Positions 24,601 to 36,171 of a stretch of DNA of 64,000 nt are shown one piece after another; positions within the stretch are counted from its first letter, which is position 1; each line of letters opens with the position of its first letter. Location of the stretch: assembly GCA_948474755.1 (NCBI GenBank), contig CAOLHI010002146.1, positions 62,001-126,000 on the forward strand, given 5' to 3'. The notes under the pieces are model-generated. The model was given only the letters and a program-made list of their open reading frames with translations, did no database searches and was not told the origin of the DNA. Source of the DNA: Ctenosaura bakeri. Lineage: Eukaryota > Chordata > Lepidosauria > Squamata > Iguanidae. A program made the translations under genes and the position numbers.

Positions 24601-27600
24601 ATCCAGACACAAGGCATTCAGAAGCTAGTTGCTATCAGCAAATCAAGGTTAGTCCTTTGCTCATGTACAATATGAGAAAGCAAAGATACAAGAAATTGCC
24701 TTATGGCACATTAGAGTATGTGTTCGTCTAGGCCAACATGGTCTGCTCTTGACAGGTAGGATTTTCCTTGGGCTTCAGGTGGCAGTCTTGTCCATCACAG
24801 TACCTATGATGTTAGAGGAGGCAGATTTTGAGTTACGGGGAGACTGGAGGGGCTTGATGGCCCCTTTAGCTAAAGTTGAAAGCTACCATTAGTGGTGCAT
24901 GGACTAAACATTGAACTTTAGGAAGCTGCTATAAGGTGTGGTCACTTATCCACTCTGCCCAGTGTCATCTGTTCTACTGTTCTTCGTTTATTGGGCTTGG
25001 ACCCACTACTGTATTGCATCCTGACATAAGCTGGGTCACAACAGCTAGAGAGGCCATCCATTGAACTTAGGGTCTCCTGTATTCACAGCAACACAGTGAT
25101 CTCCTGTGGATACCACAATCTGTGAATACTCAATTCCCATTATATACAAAAGTGTAGTAAAATGGTATCCCTTATATAAAATGGTGAACAACTCAAAGGT
25201 TTGCTGTTTGAATTTTTTAAAATATTTTCACAGTTCTGAAACAAGAAATTAAAAAAAAAAACTCAGCAACATCACTAACATTAGCCTTTTGCTTTAAAGA
25301 GATATGTCAGGCCAGTACTCCCTCCTTCCCCCCCCCCAGCACATCTTTCAAGGGTGGAGTTGAAGCACTTAAAAGACATGCCATATCTCTGTATCATAAA
25401 TCAGTGCCTTTGATAGGTTGAGCTGACTTTAGAGACAAGATCGATAGAACAAAATGATCAGTCATCTTGGGACAGGTTCCCTTGATGCCTGCTCTATTCC
25501 TGAGCATCAGGCACACATTTATCAGGCATCATCATTTAAGGAAATCGAGGCATTTATTGGCGGACTGGGAAATGTTTGTCCTTTTGCAACATTCCATTAT
25601 ATGGGTGGCAGCAATCAGGCTGTTAACAAAATAAACTGGCCGACATACAAGCAGTTTTAAGGAGGGGAGCGATAATCTCAAATGGCTCTCGTTGGAGCCA
25701 TAACTGAGTTGGAAAGAAGCTGCCTTCTTTGTGCTAACTTGAAGCAGGCCTTCATCTGTCTGCTCTGCCACCCAAGCTCTATCACTTACAGGGTATAGCT
25801 TACACACATGTACCCCCTGTGCTGTTCATAAGACAAAGTCTTTAAAGCTGATGTTGTGGGAGCCTTCATCAGAAGCTGCTGGTTCTTAACCTGCAGTTCC
25901 AAGTCATGACATGGTTGCAGATCTCTCTCCCTATCCCAGATTCATCCAAGGTTGAAGTCATAGTCTAGAGACAAGGAAGGTGAAATCTTAATTTGTTTAA
26001 ATTAAATTCCACCCAATCACTTCCGAGGTAAGACAACAAGATCCCCTTTAGAGACTTGGTGGAACCAACTGCAGTTTGGCTCCTCCTCTCACAGTACAGT
26101 GAGCCATCAGGATCTGCTAGGGTTTGGTTCCAGGACCTCCTGGATATCAAAATTTGTGGATGCACAAGTCCTATTATGTACAGTGACGTAGTAAAATGGC
26201 ATCCCTCATATAAAATGGCAAAAGCAAAGTTTGGTATTTGGATTTTTTGAAAATATTTTCAAGCCATGACTGGTTGAATCCGTGGATACAGAATTCGTGG
26301 ATATGGAGGGCCGACTGTACTGTCTTCTGTCAGTAGCAACTTCCACCAGGGGGAGAGATAAGACAACAAGATACATTCCATCAGTGTAACTAGGTCCAAC
26401 TGACTCACCCCTCTTCTTGTAGAAAGCTTCTTCATTAGGAGCTCCTTCATTTGGTTCTATTGGGAGGGAGGTGAGACACTAAGGACCACATGTTTGGCCT
26501 ACTTGGTTCCAGCTACCATTGGCTTCCATCTGTCCAGAGCAGTTTCTTACAGTGATCATCCCATCCAGTCATTTTTAACTTCTTTACATAACAACATGAA
26601 AGAGGTTTTAGCCTAAATGTGCCCTTTTTCTTTACCCCACATTTCTTTCCTTTCCCCTTGAGATCATCTCTCTTAGATTTTAAACCATTGTTTTAAACTG
26701 TAAATCACCATGAGTTGGTAGAGAAATGTAGAAAGTTAACAAAGGAATGCAATGTAATATTGACATACATGTAGGGTTTCATGAGAGTCCTGGGAAGGTC
26801 TTTACAGCCAGTTTGCTCAATCAGTTGAGAGGTGCTGGGTTCAGGTTCAGGTTTGCCATTCAAGGCTTCTGCGTACACATAGTAAGATTTTCAGAACTAA
26901 CTGGTTCTAACCATCAGGCCTTAAGAATCATAAATAAGTATATCATGTGATGAGCATGATCATGGGAACTGGCCTTTAAAAGTACCTTCTGTGAAAGAAT
27001 GGTCAGCCAATTCTTCCATACCATTTGTTATGAGTTAAAATTGTCTACTGGCTCAAATATCTGAATGCATTTGATTTTTAATCCTTGCTTAATGTGTGTG
27101 TATCCTGTCTCCTTGCTTTCCCCCTCCCCAATTCCAAAATCAGCCAATCCTCCAGGGAAACAAAGGCAGCCTCTCATGTTCTTCAAATGACCTGGAGTTA
27201 TAAAGAGCTGCGGAGTGTTTTACAGAAGGAAGGCTGGAACAAATCCCATTTCCAGGTGAAGATAAAGCAGAATTCTAACTGAGAATTGTAGCCAGAGCAC
27301 GTGGGAGCTTCGTTTATTTTGGCTTCCACTAGTGGTATATAGGAAAAGAACAGACTTGTCTTCTGTTTCCACTAAAACAAATCCAGGTTCTATTTTAAGG
27401 AAAGCCAGAGTTGGGTAGACACACAATTAATTTGGTTAAACGATATTCTTATTTATATTGTTGCATGTTAGAGATGAGGGTACTATTAGAATTGGGGGAG
27501 GTAGCACAAAGACTGGTGTTAGCAAAGCCAGCAGGAGAAAACAGAGAACAAAAGACGTAGACACTACTTAGCTATTATTATATACATTTATATCCTGCTT

Positions 27601-30600
27601 TTCCATTTATATCTTACTTTTCCATTTAATGCATGCCTATCACTGCAGCCATATAGCTATCTATTCAGAAGTAATCCCTGTTGAGTCTTAAGGATTGCAG
27701 CCTCCAGTAACTTATGTAATTCCTTTTAACAGCAAATTCTTGGGGTGCCAACTCAATTGGAAGTAAAAGAGCCATTGAGAAATGAGATGAATCCATGCTA
27801 GGGAGAATTCCAAAGGCTGAAGTAGCACCTGCATCTGTTTTGCAGGGGGAAAAAAAGTTATTTTACCCAGACTTCAGTGATGAAAATTTCCTAAGAGCAG
27901 TCTAGTGAGGACTAAGCATACTTGGTAGTCATAGCATGTTAAAAATTGGTGTCTTTGCTTGTTCCACACAATAACCAGAGTTTGCTTTGTTTTGTTTGAT
28001 GGTATGCATCAATTGAAAGTGTTGCAAACAATGAAATAATAAGCACACCAAAAAAAATCAATATAAAATTAGCAGTCTTTGGAGTGAAAGCACAGCTGGG
28101 AAAGGGGAAAAAAAAAACCAGAAAACGAGAGAAGGATTTGAATACTTTTTCTGAATTCCTACACCTGCACAGGAACATTTCATTCCATGTCTCCCTTTAC
28201 AAATTCTGGAAAGTCATAGAAAAGTCAAGAAACATTCCACCAATCTTAAATGACCAAGTCCAAAATACTAAATGTCAAAAAGTTCCTCCTTTCCTTCCTT
28301 CCTTTACCTTTGTATCCCAAGTTTCCTCCAACTAGCTTGAGATGGTATACATGACTTCCTTCTCCCCAGTTATTCCCCTGAACAACCCTGTAAGGTAGAT
28401 CAGGCTGAAATAGTGATTGGCCACAGATGGCCCAGTAAGCTTAGTGGCTCAGAAGAGAGACAGCCCTAGGTCTCCCAAATCACCATCCAATATCCTAACC
28501 ACTATACCAAACTGGGTGTCCCAGCTGTTATAAGTACAGATCCCTGCAGAAATAATTTTAGGAGCAACAGTTCATAAATGTCTGTTGCTATTCCACCATG
28601 TTCCAGTGCTCTAGGCCCAGTGACTTCACACAACACACATTGTACACATCATTGTGCTAAAGATAGGAAGTAGAACACAGATCATTTTCCTTGGAATGAG
28701 TTTTTCAAGGTACTTTTTTAAAGTGGCTTTTGCTTTCTGCTTGGCTCCCTGTGAGCTGCTGACTCTGGCATATTTTTTTCTCTATTCTAGTCTGCATCTG
28801 CTACCCCTAAGGGATCCAAAGGTACCTCTTGCAAATCAGGCTACGATGACAGCACTCTGCCTCTTGTGGATAAAAGTCAAGGTCTGTGCAACCACAGCCA
28901 AAACAGACAGGATTTCAACAGTGTGATTGCCTAAACTAGATGTTAAGTTAATTGCACAGTAAGCCATTGTCTGTGGGTTTACATTTCCAAAAAAAGCAGC
29001 TGTGGGAACCCACAATGGGTCAGAGCTGGTATGGAGGCCCTCCACAATGAGATCACACACACTCACACACCCTGTTCACACAAACATGCATGCGTGCGCA
29101 CACACACGCACACACAAGGCAGCTGCTTAGTAAAGAAAAACAGCAACAAAAGGGCCAACAGCATGATCTCTTTATGCCATTTGAACCAGATACCAGAAAG
29201 CTGTTTTGGTGGCATTGCTGCCCTAGCTCTGCAGGACCATTCAGCGTTGGTCCAGATTCTACCCGGTACAGTGACTAAAGTTGGGGGGGGACATGTGGCC
29301 TATGGCCCTTGGCTCCTCCCCCAAGATCTGAACAGATCCCCACCCCAGCCCTTGAGTTCCAAAAAAATTTAATGCCTTAAAGAGATGCTTTGGTCTCCCT
29401 TTATACATCTGCCCAAGTTTTACTCTCCTTGGAAGAGGGATTTCTTTCAGTCACGTTAGCATCACAGTCACATTTGGTGGGGACATGGGAGAAAGCCTTC
29501 TTGGTGGCTGCTCCCAGGCTGTTTCATTTCCTCCCACAGAGAGGCTTGACTGTCCCCTCCTCCCAGCTCTTTTTCTGCCAGGCTTTTGGCTGTTAAATGG
29601 CTGTTAGAGAAGAACCTTTTAATAGAGCTGCTGAACTTTGATCTTCATTATTATGTTTTTAAATGTTGTCCATAGTTAATTTCTTTTTTTAGTTGCTATG
29701 GTGTAACTGAGTTCCATCACAGCTGCAACATAAGGAGCTGTAACTTCACTCCTTTTTCAGCATAATAGTATTCTTTTTCACTACTTTTATAGTTACAAGG
29801 TATGTGTGGCCCTATTGCTCAGGTACATTTTGCCCAGCAGCCTGTAGCATTTTGATTTTTAAAAAACGAACTGCAAAGCGTTATGTACTTACTTTTGAGT
29901 GAAGGCCAAAGTCCAGGCGTTAATCTGAATTAGAGTGAACCTATTAATTCAATGGGAAATTGTTAAGTCAACATCTATGTAAGTTCTACTGATCTAACGA
30001 GTTTGCTCTAGTTGGGACTAACAATTGCATCTCAGTTAATGAGTTACTTATTAAAAATTGGAGCTCTAACAGGATCTATCTACCAGGGCAGGAGGAGCCC
30101 TGGAACTCTTAACTACAGCTAATTACTTCCTAAAAGCAGGCTTCCAGACTCTGGGCCTGGCTTGCCCCTCACAAAGACCAATGGTTTCGATATGTCTCTC
30201 TTGTAGATAATGAGAAGACTGGAAGTCGGGATATGATTCCCATGGATGAACTTGGGCCAGGTAAATGCAGTTGTGGATCAGCCACCGTGTCGTCTTCAAT
30301 AGCGAAAACTGTCACTCACAGGGGAGCTCAGCTTGTTCTTTGGGAGAAGCTCTTTCAAGCGTATGTGAAGTTGACATTTAGAGCAGAATTTTTCTTTCCG
30401 AGAGATCGATAGTCTTTAACAGCACAATCCTATGCATGCCTTCTCATTGAGTTCAATAGGACTTACTCTTACCCCCAGGTAAGTGGATCTAGGATCTCAG
30501 CCTGTATGTATATATGCAATGCACACAAACATACACCCACACATATGCACGTACACAGACATGCACAGACACACATGCACATACATACATACATATATAT

Positions 30601-33600
30601 GTATAGGTCTATACAGCATGATTATTTTAGCGGGTCTGTAACAGCCTGGTCTTATAGACTCACATGTTTGAATGTTTCCAGTGATGTAGCATCATTCTAG
30701 GGCAGCCTTCCCCAATCTGGTGTCCTTTAGAGGTGTTGGACTACAGCAGACATCATTTACTGGCTGGGAGGCCTCCAAATTAGGGAAGGCTGGTTTGCTT
30801 TTTTACTTTGACATCAGCCAGAATGTAGCAACCTTTTGTGTCTGTGAAAGGAAGGGAAAAAAGTAGAACCCTCACCCCAAAATCTGTTCCCTGAGCCTTT
30901 GTGGTGTGGATTTCTGAATGGTTTGATTCTCAATGTTTTGAATCTTTTGATTCAGATACAAATAGCCCTGGTGGAAGGCGAAATCTGAGGCTTTTCCTTG
31001 TTGTGATGAGGCCACAGATGGCCAGTGCATGCTTTGCATGCAAAAGGTTCCAGGTTCAATCCCTGGCATCCCCAGATAGGACTAGGCAAGACTCCTGTCT
31101 GAAATCCTGTGAAGCGACTCAGCATTGTGTCCTTAGCGGTAAAGTGGCTCAGAATCTGTGGGTAAGGACGGAAACAAAACACACCAACACACATTGCTGG
31201 AGTGAGAAGTTGGCCACAACCCTATTGGTTACAGCTGAAGTACCTTAGGATAGCATAGATCCAAGCATCAGACAATCCACCCACCAACTGTTGGTCTACC
31301 TGTTGGGGGAAGCCATGGGGTGAGAGCCTAGGGAAATCCACTTGGGCACCGGCTACTGCATGGTTCCTCGGTCATGTGGAAGTGCCCACCCAATATGGGC
31401 ATAATCCTGGCAGCCTTTATTTCCAAGATCTTTTGAGATCCCAAGTGTACATCTTGCTGCCTCCTGTCCAGAACTGGATCTGGCCCAGTGTCCTACCAAA
31501 GTTAGTGATAGGATAGATGCAACACCAAAGCATGCCATACAAGGAGGGTGGTTTAGAAAGAGTCATCAAAAACTGAAGTGGTGTGGTATGGCCAGAATGA
31601 ATGGTGCCCTTGCAGACCTGAAAGGGAACTTCTGCTCTCAGTCAGTGTAGAAATGGTTGCCTACTGGCTGAGCCAGCCAGTTGCTGACTGGCTCAGCTTG
31701 GGGTGAGGGAGAGAGCCAACTGTTAGTGCAAGCCCCATGGCTGCTGGGGAAGACACTTTGAGCCAAGTTGCTGTGAGCCAGAGACTTCACATTGCTTGGC
31801 TTCATGCCCATGGGGCACAAGCAGGGTCCCCAGATAAGCTGGGGCCTGTGCTAAAGCAGGTTCTGATGTTTCTAGCTCTATCCAGCAGTTCTACTTCTGT
31901 ATCAAATCAACATGCAAGGGGGAAAGCAAGGACAAGAACTCCACCCTCCCACCACCACCCCTTTCTTCTTACCCTTCATAAATTTAAAGGGTAGATCTCT
32001 ACAGCATCTACATCTTGTGTAGATGACCCCGTTGATTGTGATCCCTGGACATCTAATGTTCATCATGCAGGGAAATTACCTGAGTAGAAAAAGCTCCCTG
32101 CTGCAGATTTTGCCTCCTGCTCATGCAGAGCACTAAGGCTAGCAATTGCGGCAGGGGTGGGGACGCATGGAAGTAGCCCTTGTTTCTGTGCTCTCTCACT
32201 CACATGTTGATTGGACACAAGTATGGAATGCTTGAGTAGGGCTTCTGTGGTTGCACACCCAAGATTTGAGTGTTGCATATTTGTGTTAGGAATTTGTGGC
32301 CGTTTAAAAATACTTTTTCCATCTCTGAGAAGAAAAGTGGCATACATCTCTGAAAACCGAGCCCAGCTGCTCTTGAATGCTAAAACAGTACCAATAGTTA
32401 AGAAAGAGAAAACATTGGATTTCTTTTCATATCTCCTCAAATATTCCAGCCAGCATGAATAAGCTGGCAGTATGTGCTTTGCTTAAGGGGAGGCTGCACC
32501 CTACGTGCTCTTGGTGGGAAAGAAGTGACTTCAAAGGGAATGGCATTACTGGGTGGGCATGTTCTAACTAGTCTGACAGTATAAACCTAAGAACAGAGGT
32601 TCCATGGCTGGAAGACATCACTTGTTATCTATTGAGAGTAAGAGGTTTGCTGATGGTGGGTGAACATTGTGGGTTTAAGAAGGACTTCTAGGCAGGAAAC
32701 CTGGAAGGAAGTGGGATTACCTATGGAGCAGCTGCAGACGATGGAATTCAAACCGCTATCAAACCCATCTCTTTATGCTCCAGAGGCTAGAAGACCAAGA
32801 ACCTGACATGCTTTTTAGATCTTTAGCCTTGGAGGCTGAATATTATTTCTGTCTAGCCCAGGAGTGAGAGATCTGTGGTCCTCCAGGTTTTTGCTAGGGT
32901 CCAACTCCCACTGCCTATAAATGGTGGGAGTTTTAGTCCAGGAAACTTGGAGGACCAGATATACCTTTTCCCTGGTAGCTACCTTTCTCTCCTCCAGAAG
33001 TGGAGGGCCTTTGATTAGAGCCTCCATCAAAGATCTCCACAGTGTGGCAGGTTATCCTTATGCCCATCTGGGAGTGCTGAGAGCTAGAATGTAACTGTTC
33101 CTTTGGTCATGTGGGCTGTAGGGGAAGCTGGCATCTTCCTATATATAAGACACCAGCGGAAGACACAAAATCCTGCTAGCCTGGGCGTCCTTGTGTGTAA
33201 AGATTTGTGTCCCCCTTGAATGAAAAGTAGAATGAGCACCTATTTCATGCCCCCACTGCTGTTGGTGTCACATCGTGCCTTATGGCTTATGTCATTCCTC
33301 CGCAGATGGGTACTCCACCATTGATCACCGCGAAAAGGAGAGGAAGTACAAGGCTAACGACAACATGGGAGATGCATCCGAGAAGGAACCACTGAAAGTA
33401 AGCAGCTGCCTATCTACTAGCAGTCTTTCTCCCCCACAGGGCTTAGTGTGGGGTAAATGAAACAGACTTGTGCTTCCAGGCCCATCACTCTGGGAAGAAG
33501 CAGAGTAGATAGCAGAGTTTCCTACTGTTCCATTTGTCACCTAGCAATGCTGGGTAACTGATAGGAAAGGTGTTGTTGTTTTTCTGCAGAAGGCCTCACT

Positions 33601-36159
33601 TTCTCTGAATTTCCTAAGGACCGAAATCAACCATCAGAGATTCAGCTTTCTGTGTAGGAGGAACATGATCCTACCTCCTCAGCTTTGCTCTTTGTGTCCA
33701 TGCTGCCTGTCATTTCATCAGCTGCCAGGCTCAAGGGTTCTGGTGGTGTCTCTTCTAAGATGTTCCTGTGCATCTACTCGCCACCCTCTGGGCAAACACA
33801 GACACCTTTTAAAAGATGGTTTCTCTGTTGTGCAAACAGAGAAGTTCAGATTTTCAAGCATGGGGGATTTTTGGTAATTCTGAGAACAGTCACTTCACGC
33901 ACCACTTCACGCACCTCTTCTCTCTTGTGCTTTCCTTGGCGAGGAGGACCAGAGTATGCGCAAATGGCTGTGCAGTACTGTGTGTGGTCAACAGCCAAGA
34001 TTTCAGAGCTGTGATAGGTTCTTGTCCCCTCCTTTTTTCTGCCCTTACAGATTTGGGGTTAATTGCCACTCTGCGTTCAGGCTTATAAAGGTTGTTTAGA
34101 TTCGCCCACTCCGTCAAATGTTCTGTTCATCTGCCTGCCTCATAAATGTAATCTATTGTCTCGTGATCACCCTCTCAGTGGCAAATCCGATAAGCTGGCT
34201 GCTTTATTTAGCTGGGCCTGTGCCCAAGAGTCTCAAGGCTTTGGTGTGCTTGTGACACACTGCCCTCTTTACCCCCTGCTCTGCTTTCCTCATACTATCT
34301 CACTAGGCAGAATTGTTAGTGGGTGAGGTCACTGATTCCTCAGTGACCCTTAAAGCTGGCCCTACCCCAAGGAAGCCATTGCAGCTAAAGCCTGTTTGCA
34401 TCTTTTGACCTGGCCTGAATCCTCCTGCTCAACCTGTGATTGGAGGCGGGGGGAGCACTCTAATGGGCTTTTAGTAGACATCATATTTTGATCCATCTAA
34501 ACAGAATACCTCTTATGAATGTGGGAGAATTTGTCTGGTGTGCCTGGAAAGGGCTGTCCAGGATTTCAGAGAGGGGTCTTTCCCAGCCCATCCTGGAGGT
34601 GCTGGGGATTGAACCTGGGACTTCTGCGTACAAAGTGTGTACCCTACCACCATGCTACAGTGCTTACCTCCAGGTGAAGGAACATAAAAAGCTGCCTTAT
34701 ACTGAGAGAGAGCACTGTTGTGTCTGATATATGATAATCTCCGCTGGTCATCAGTGCTTTTCCAAAGGTCAGGCAGGGTCTTTTCCAGCCATCTGTGGAG
34801 TGGTCAGGGATTGAACCTAGGGCTTTTTATATACAAAGTAGATGCTTTTACCACTGAGCTGCTTCCTGTTTAAAGGTACACATGGTTGGTAGTTTCTAGA
34901 ATTTTGGCTGTTTCAGTGTGACATGTCTCTCATCTTAGTAGTCATTGCTGCTCCCTGTTTCACTACCCAAGGGAGGCCCAATGGGGCTACTTCAAGTGTG
35001 ACGCTGTTCTTGCACAAAAGATGTTCCTGTGTAGGACTTAAGGTGAACTCTCCAGGGTGACTGCAATGTCTGGGAGTGGGCTGCTGTGTTGAATAGGTGG
35101 ACCAGGGTTCGAATCTCTGCTCAGCCATGGAAGCCTACTGGATGACCTTGGGCAAGTCACACTTTCTCAGGCTCCAAGGAAGAGAAAGGCAAACCTCCAC
35201 TGAACAAATCTTGCCTAGATAACCCCATGTCAACAACCCTTACACAAGTTGGAAACGACAACAACAGATGCCAGGAAGCTACAGCCACTTGCATTGGCTT
35301 GTGTTGCCAATGAAAAACCTGTGCAGGATTGCTCTGAAGGGGATGTGATGCATGTTTGACTGTTGGAACCAAATGGATCTGGCCCTTGTTACATATCTCC
35401 TGCAGACATAGAACCTGTCCAGTGGGCCAGATGATGTCATGGGAGAGAAGGCCATGGTGCAAGCCCTCTCATAAAAGACGCTCATAATTTTTTTCCAGCA
35501 CCTCCTCCCAGGCAATATACGTATGCTAAGTTACTATGCCACACTTAATGCTGTGTTTTAACCACTAATAGTAGCTATAGGAACCTGAAACCATATAATG
35601 GGGCTGGGAAGTGGTTTGGCTGCAGAGCCAGATTGCCTGTCCTGAAACCAAGTCAGTGAGCCAGATGATGGCATGGGAAGTGAGGCCTTGGCAGAAGCCC
35701 TGCTCCCTCACCTGATGCCTTCTGACCTGCTCCTCCCTGACATCAGGGAGTGTACCACCACCACCGCCCAAAATATAAAATGTGTGTTGATTTTCAGTGC
35801 TTGCAGTCCATGGGCTCAGCTGCTATGATGGTCACATGTTGTCAGCTACAGTTGCGCTGATGCATCCAGCGTGTTCTGCTTGGTGCTCTCAGATGTTATT
35901 GGTGTTTGCAACAAAGCACATCTTTTGCTGATTTCTCTCTCTCCCTAACGCTTCTTTGCAAGCCTTTTTGAACTGGCAACTCTGTCTGTCTGTCTGTCTG
36001 TGTGTTGATTAATCTGCTCTGTTTTGCCTTTTTAACGCCTCACCCTGTCTGCTGCAGAATGACACAAATAGGAAAACCATAAACAGGAGTAATAGGGCTT
36101 CGGTGACTCTGGTGGATGCCCGTGATCCTAAACCCCAGCCTGTTGACTCCTGGGTCTAA
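21479..36159 (+). CDS. ARVCF: ARVCF, 3' part (8 coding exons, spliced)
   Basis: Armadillo-repeat catenin of the p120 family. Known role: binds the cadherin juxtamembrane segment at adherens junctions and also occurs in the nucleus. Eight exons join in frame: 21479-21606, 22802-22952, 24455-24647, 27144-27255, 28791-28881, 30207-30260, 33306-33397 and 36058-36159, giving about 307 residues. They start inside the armadillo domain ([15 protein letters not shown]) and continue through [15 protein letters not shown] and [11 protein letters not shown] less ordered tail ([45 protein letters not shown]) follows, ending in PQPVDSWV. The tail motifs and the neighbouring convergent COMT favour ARVCF over CTNND1, CTNND2 or PKP4. 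The first exon here begins with the last two bases of a Gly codon, so the gene starts upstream; the N-terminal coiled coil and first armadillo repeats are not in the window. All borders are GT-AG and all phases match. No frameshift or internal stop was seen. Confidence 0.95.
21607..22801 (+). other. ARVCF intron
   Basis: Bounded by gtgagt and ctgatcag with a 14-T tract before the acceptor. No recognisable repeat family or further exon was seen. Confidence 0.7.
22802..22952 (+). CDS. ARVCF: ARVCF coding exon (armadillo repeat segment)
   Basis: The acceptor is ctctgatcag after a T-rich tract and the donor is ATAG|gtgcgt. It encodes [20 protein letters not shown], then a second helix set with [20 protein letters not shown], ending LI plus the first base of Gly. 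This is a canonical armadillo repeat of the family. The phase matches both neighbouring exons. Confidence 0.94.
24328..24394 (-). mobile_element. tRNA-derived SINE head fragment (minus strand)
   Basis: agaatgtacctgggacctct then taaagcatgctctacc matches the reverse of the tRNA-like head (gcatgctttgcatgc...ccaggttcaatccc) seen at 31006. It lies in the intron just before the exon at 24455. Confidence 0.5.
24455..24647 (+). CDS. ARVCF: ARVCF coding exon (armadillo repeat segment)
   Basis: The acceptor is ggttcttcag and the donor is TCAAG|gttagt. It completes Gly, then reads [20 protein letters not shown], followed by [20 protein letters not shown] and [18 protein letters not shown]. The stretch [15 protein letters not shown] is as I recall it from mammalian ARVCF. 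The 193 nt are split 2+189+2 across codons. Confidence 0.94.
25086..25245. mobile_element. MER2/Tigger-like element, decayed copy
   Basis: Shares gtggataccacaatctgtga, tagtaaaatggtatccctta and tataaaatggtgaacaac with the well-preserved copy at 26097-26317. The termini are eroded. Confidence 0.6.
26097..26317. mobile_element. MER2/Tigger-like non-autonomous DNA transposon (221 bp)
   Basis: The left end is cagtgagccatcaggatctg; the right end, read inward, is cagtcggccctccatatcca. Both are flanked by TA (26095-26096 and 26318-26319). The ends match what I recall of mammalian MER2/Tigger termini, and TA duplication is expected of Tc1/mariner-pogo elements. No transposase frame. Confidence 0.8.
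27144..27255 (+). CDS. ARVCF: ARVCF coding exon (last armadillo helices)
   Basis: The acceptor is ccaaaatcag and the donor is TTCCAG|gtgaag. The first base completes a Ser codon, then [20 protein letters not shown] and [17 protein letters not shown] follow. This closes the armadillo domain. Human ARVCF has a similar [11 protein letters not shown] block. Exon length is 112 nt, ending on a codon boundary. Confidence 0.93.
28380..28525 (-). mobile_element. MIR-like core-SINE fragment (minus strand)
   Basis: aacaaccctgtaaggtagat, then tgattggccacagatggccc and caatatcctaaccactatac resemble a tRNA-headed core-SINE read in reverse. It lies in the intron before the exon at 28791. Confidence 0.6.
28791..28881 (+). 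CDS. ARVCF: ARVCF coding exon (start of C-terminal tail)
   Basis: The acceptor is tctattctag, preceded by a pyrimidine tract. It encodes a Ser/Thr/Lys-rich stretch and then [13 protein letters not shown], a tail motif of ARVCF. The donor is CAAG|gtctgt, weaker than its neighbours, but it is the only one that keeps the frame into the next exon (G|AT gives Asp). Confidence 0.9.
29054..29117. repeat. CA-rich low-complexity tract
   Basis: Interrupted cacaca runs with a central catgcatgcgtgcgc, an alternating purine-pyrimidine tract that could adopt Z-form. Confidence 0.75.
30207..30260 (+). CDS. ARVCF: ARVCF coding exon (54-nt tail microexon)
   Basis: A short exon between ctcttgtag and gtaaat. 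It encodes [18 protein letters not shown], with split codons at both ends. It is a symmetric phase 1-1 exon, so skipping it would keep the reading frame. The motif EKTGSRD.IPMD.LGP is characteristic of ARVCF. Confidence 0.93.
30416..30500. repeat. Short palindromic dispersed repeat (caatcctatgcatg type)
   Basis: cacaatcctatgcatgcctt, then attgagttcaataggactta and caggtaagtgg. A related copy lies at 39768-39853 and decayed ones near 20936 and 27650. The ends are loosely inverted, suggesting a small MITE or LINE end. Family not named with confidence. Confidence 0.45.
30512..30606. repeat. CA/TACA-rich tract
   Basis: Interrupted cacaca and acatacatacat runs ending in atatatatgtata. Confidence 0.75.
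30703..30791. mobile_element. Small palindromic MITE (cagccttcccc type)
   Basis: Starts cagccttccccaatctggtg and ends attagggaaggctg, so the termini are inverted copies of cagccttcccyaa. The interior has ttggactacagcagacatca. Related sequence at 46329-46456. Confidence 0.6.
31006..31125 (+). mobile_element. tRNA-derived SINE (plus strand)
   Basis: The tRNA-like head has gcatgctttgcatgcaaaag and a B box in ggttccaggttcaatccctg, then gactcctgtctgaaatcctg. The same family occurs in reverse at 34548 and 34679. Intronic in ARVCF. Confidence 0.7.
33306..33397 (+). CDS. ARVCF: ARVCF coding exon (C-terminal tail)
   Basis: The acceptor is cattcctccgcag and the donor is CTGAAA|gtaagc. It encodes [19 protein letters not shown], followed by [11 protein letters not shown]. 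The charged, low-hydrophobicity composition fits a disordered tail. The DGYST and ASEKEPLK motifs are shared with mammalian ARVCF. Confidence 0.93.
34548..34672 (-). mobile_element. tRNA-derived SINE, 5' part (minus strand)
   Basis: ggattgaacctgggacttct, then tgtgtaccctaccaccatgc: the B and A box region in reverse. It is followed within 10 bp by a second, fuller copy. Confidence 0.65.
34679..34866 (-). mobile_element. tRNA-derived SINE, near full length (minus strand)
   Basis: Read on the minus strand: head gctcagtggtaaaagcatct, B box gttcaatccctgacc, centre ggaaaagcactgatgaccag, and tail ctcagtataaggcagctttt. The tail is one I associate with an amniote tRNA SINE (gtataaggcagcttc). It sits next to the copy at 34548. 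Confidence 0.7.
35080..35267 (+). mobile_element. Sauria-type SINE (plus strand)
   Basis: B-box region accagggttcgaatctctgc, then catggaagcctactggatga, gaccttgggcaagtcacact and a tail, caagttggaaacgacaacaa. The A-box end is decayed. Confidence 0.8.
35978..36003. repeat. (TCTG)n microsatellite
   Basis: ctgtctgtctgtctgtctgtgtg, ending about 55 bp before the last ARVCF coding exon. Confidence 0.85.
36058..36159 (+). CDS. ARVCF: ARVCF last coding exon with stop and PDZ ligand
   Basis: The acceptor is tctgctgcag. It encodes 33 residues starting [20 protein letters not shown] and ending [10 protein letters not shown], then TAA at 36157-36159. The final DSWV is the class I-like PDZ-binding C-terminus known in ARVCF and its relatives, where ERBIN and ZO-1 PDZ domains bind. 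A good donor (ATG|gtaggt) lies 12 nt after the stop, so the 3'UTR is probably spliced. Confidence 0.95.
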   Translation, partial: NDTNRKTINRSNRASVTLVDARDPKPQPVDSWV

Positions 36160-36171
36160 TTTGCATGCATG

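Larger units (their letters stand above)
30261..33305 (+). other. ARVCF intron
   Basis: Bounded by gtaaat and cctccgcag. It contains the short palindromic repeat at 30416, a TACA tract, a palindromic MITE and a SINE up to about 31.1 kb. I saw nothing recognisable from about 31.2 to 33.3 kb. Confidence 0.7.

Noticed and set aside
21479..36159. CTNND1, CTNND2 or PKP4 instead of ARVCF
   Set aside because: The family shares the armadillo region and the terminal SWV, but the [16 protein letters not shown] and EKTGSRD.IPMD motifs and the adjacent convergent COMT fit ARVCF.
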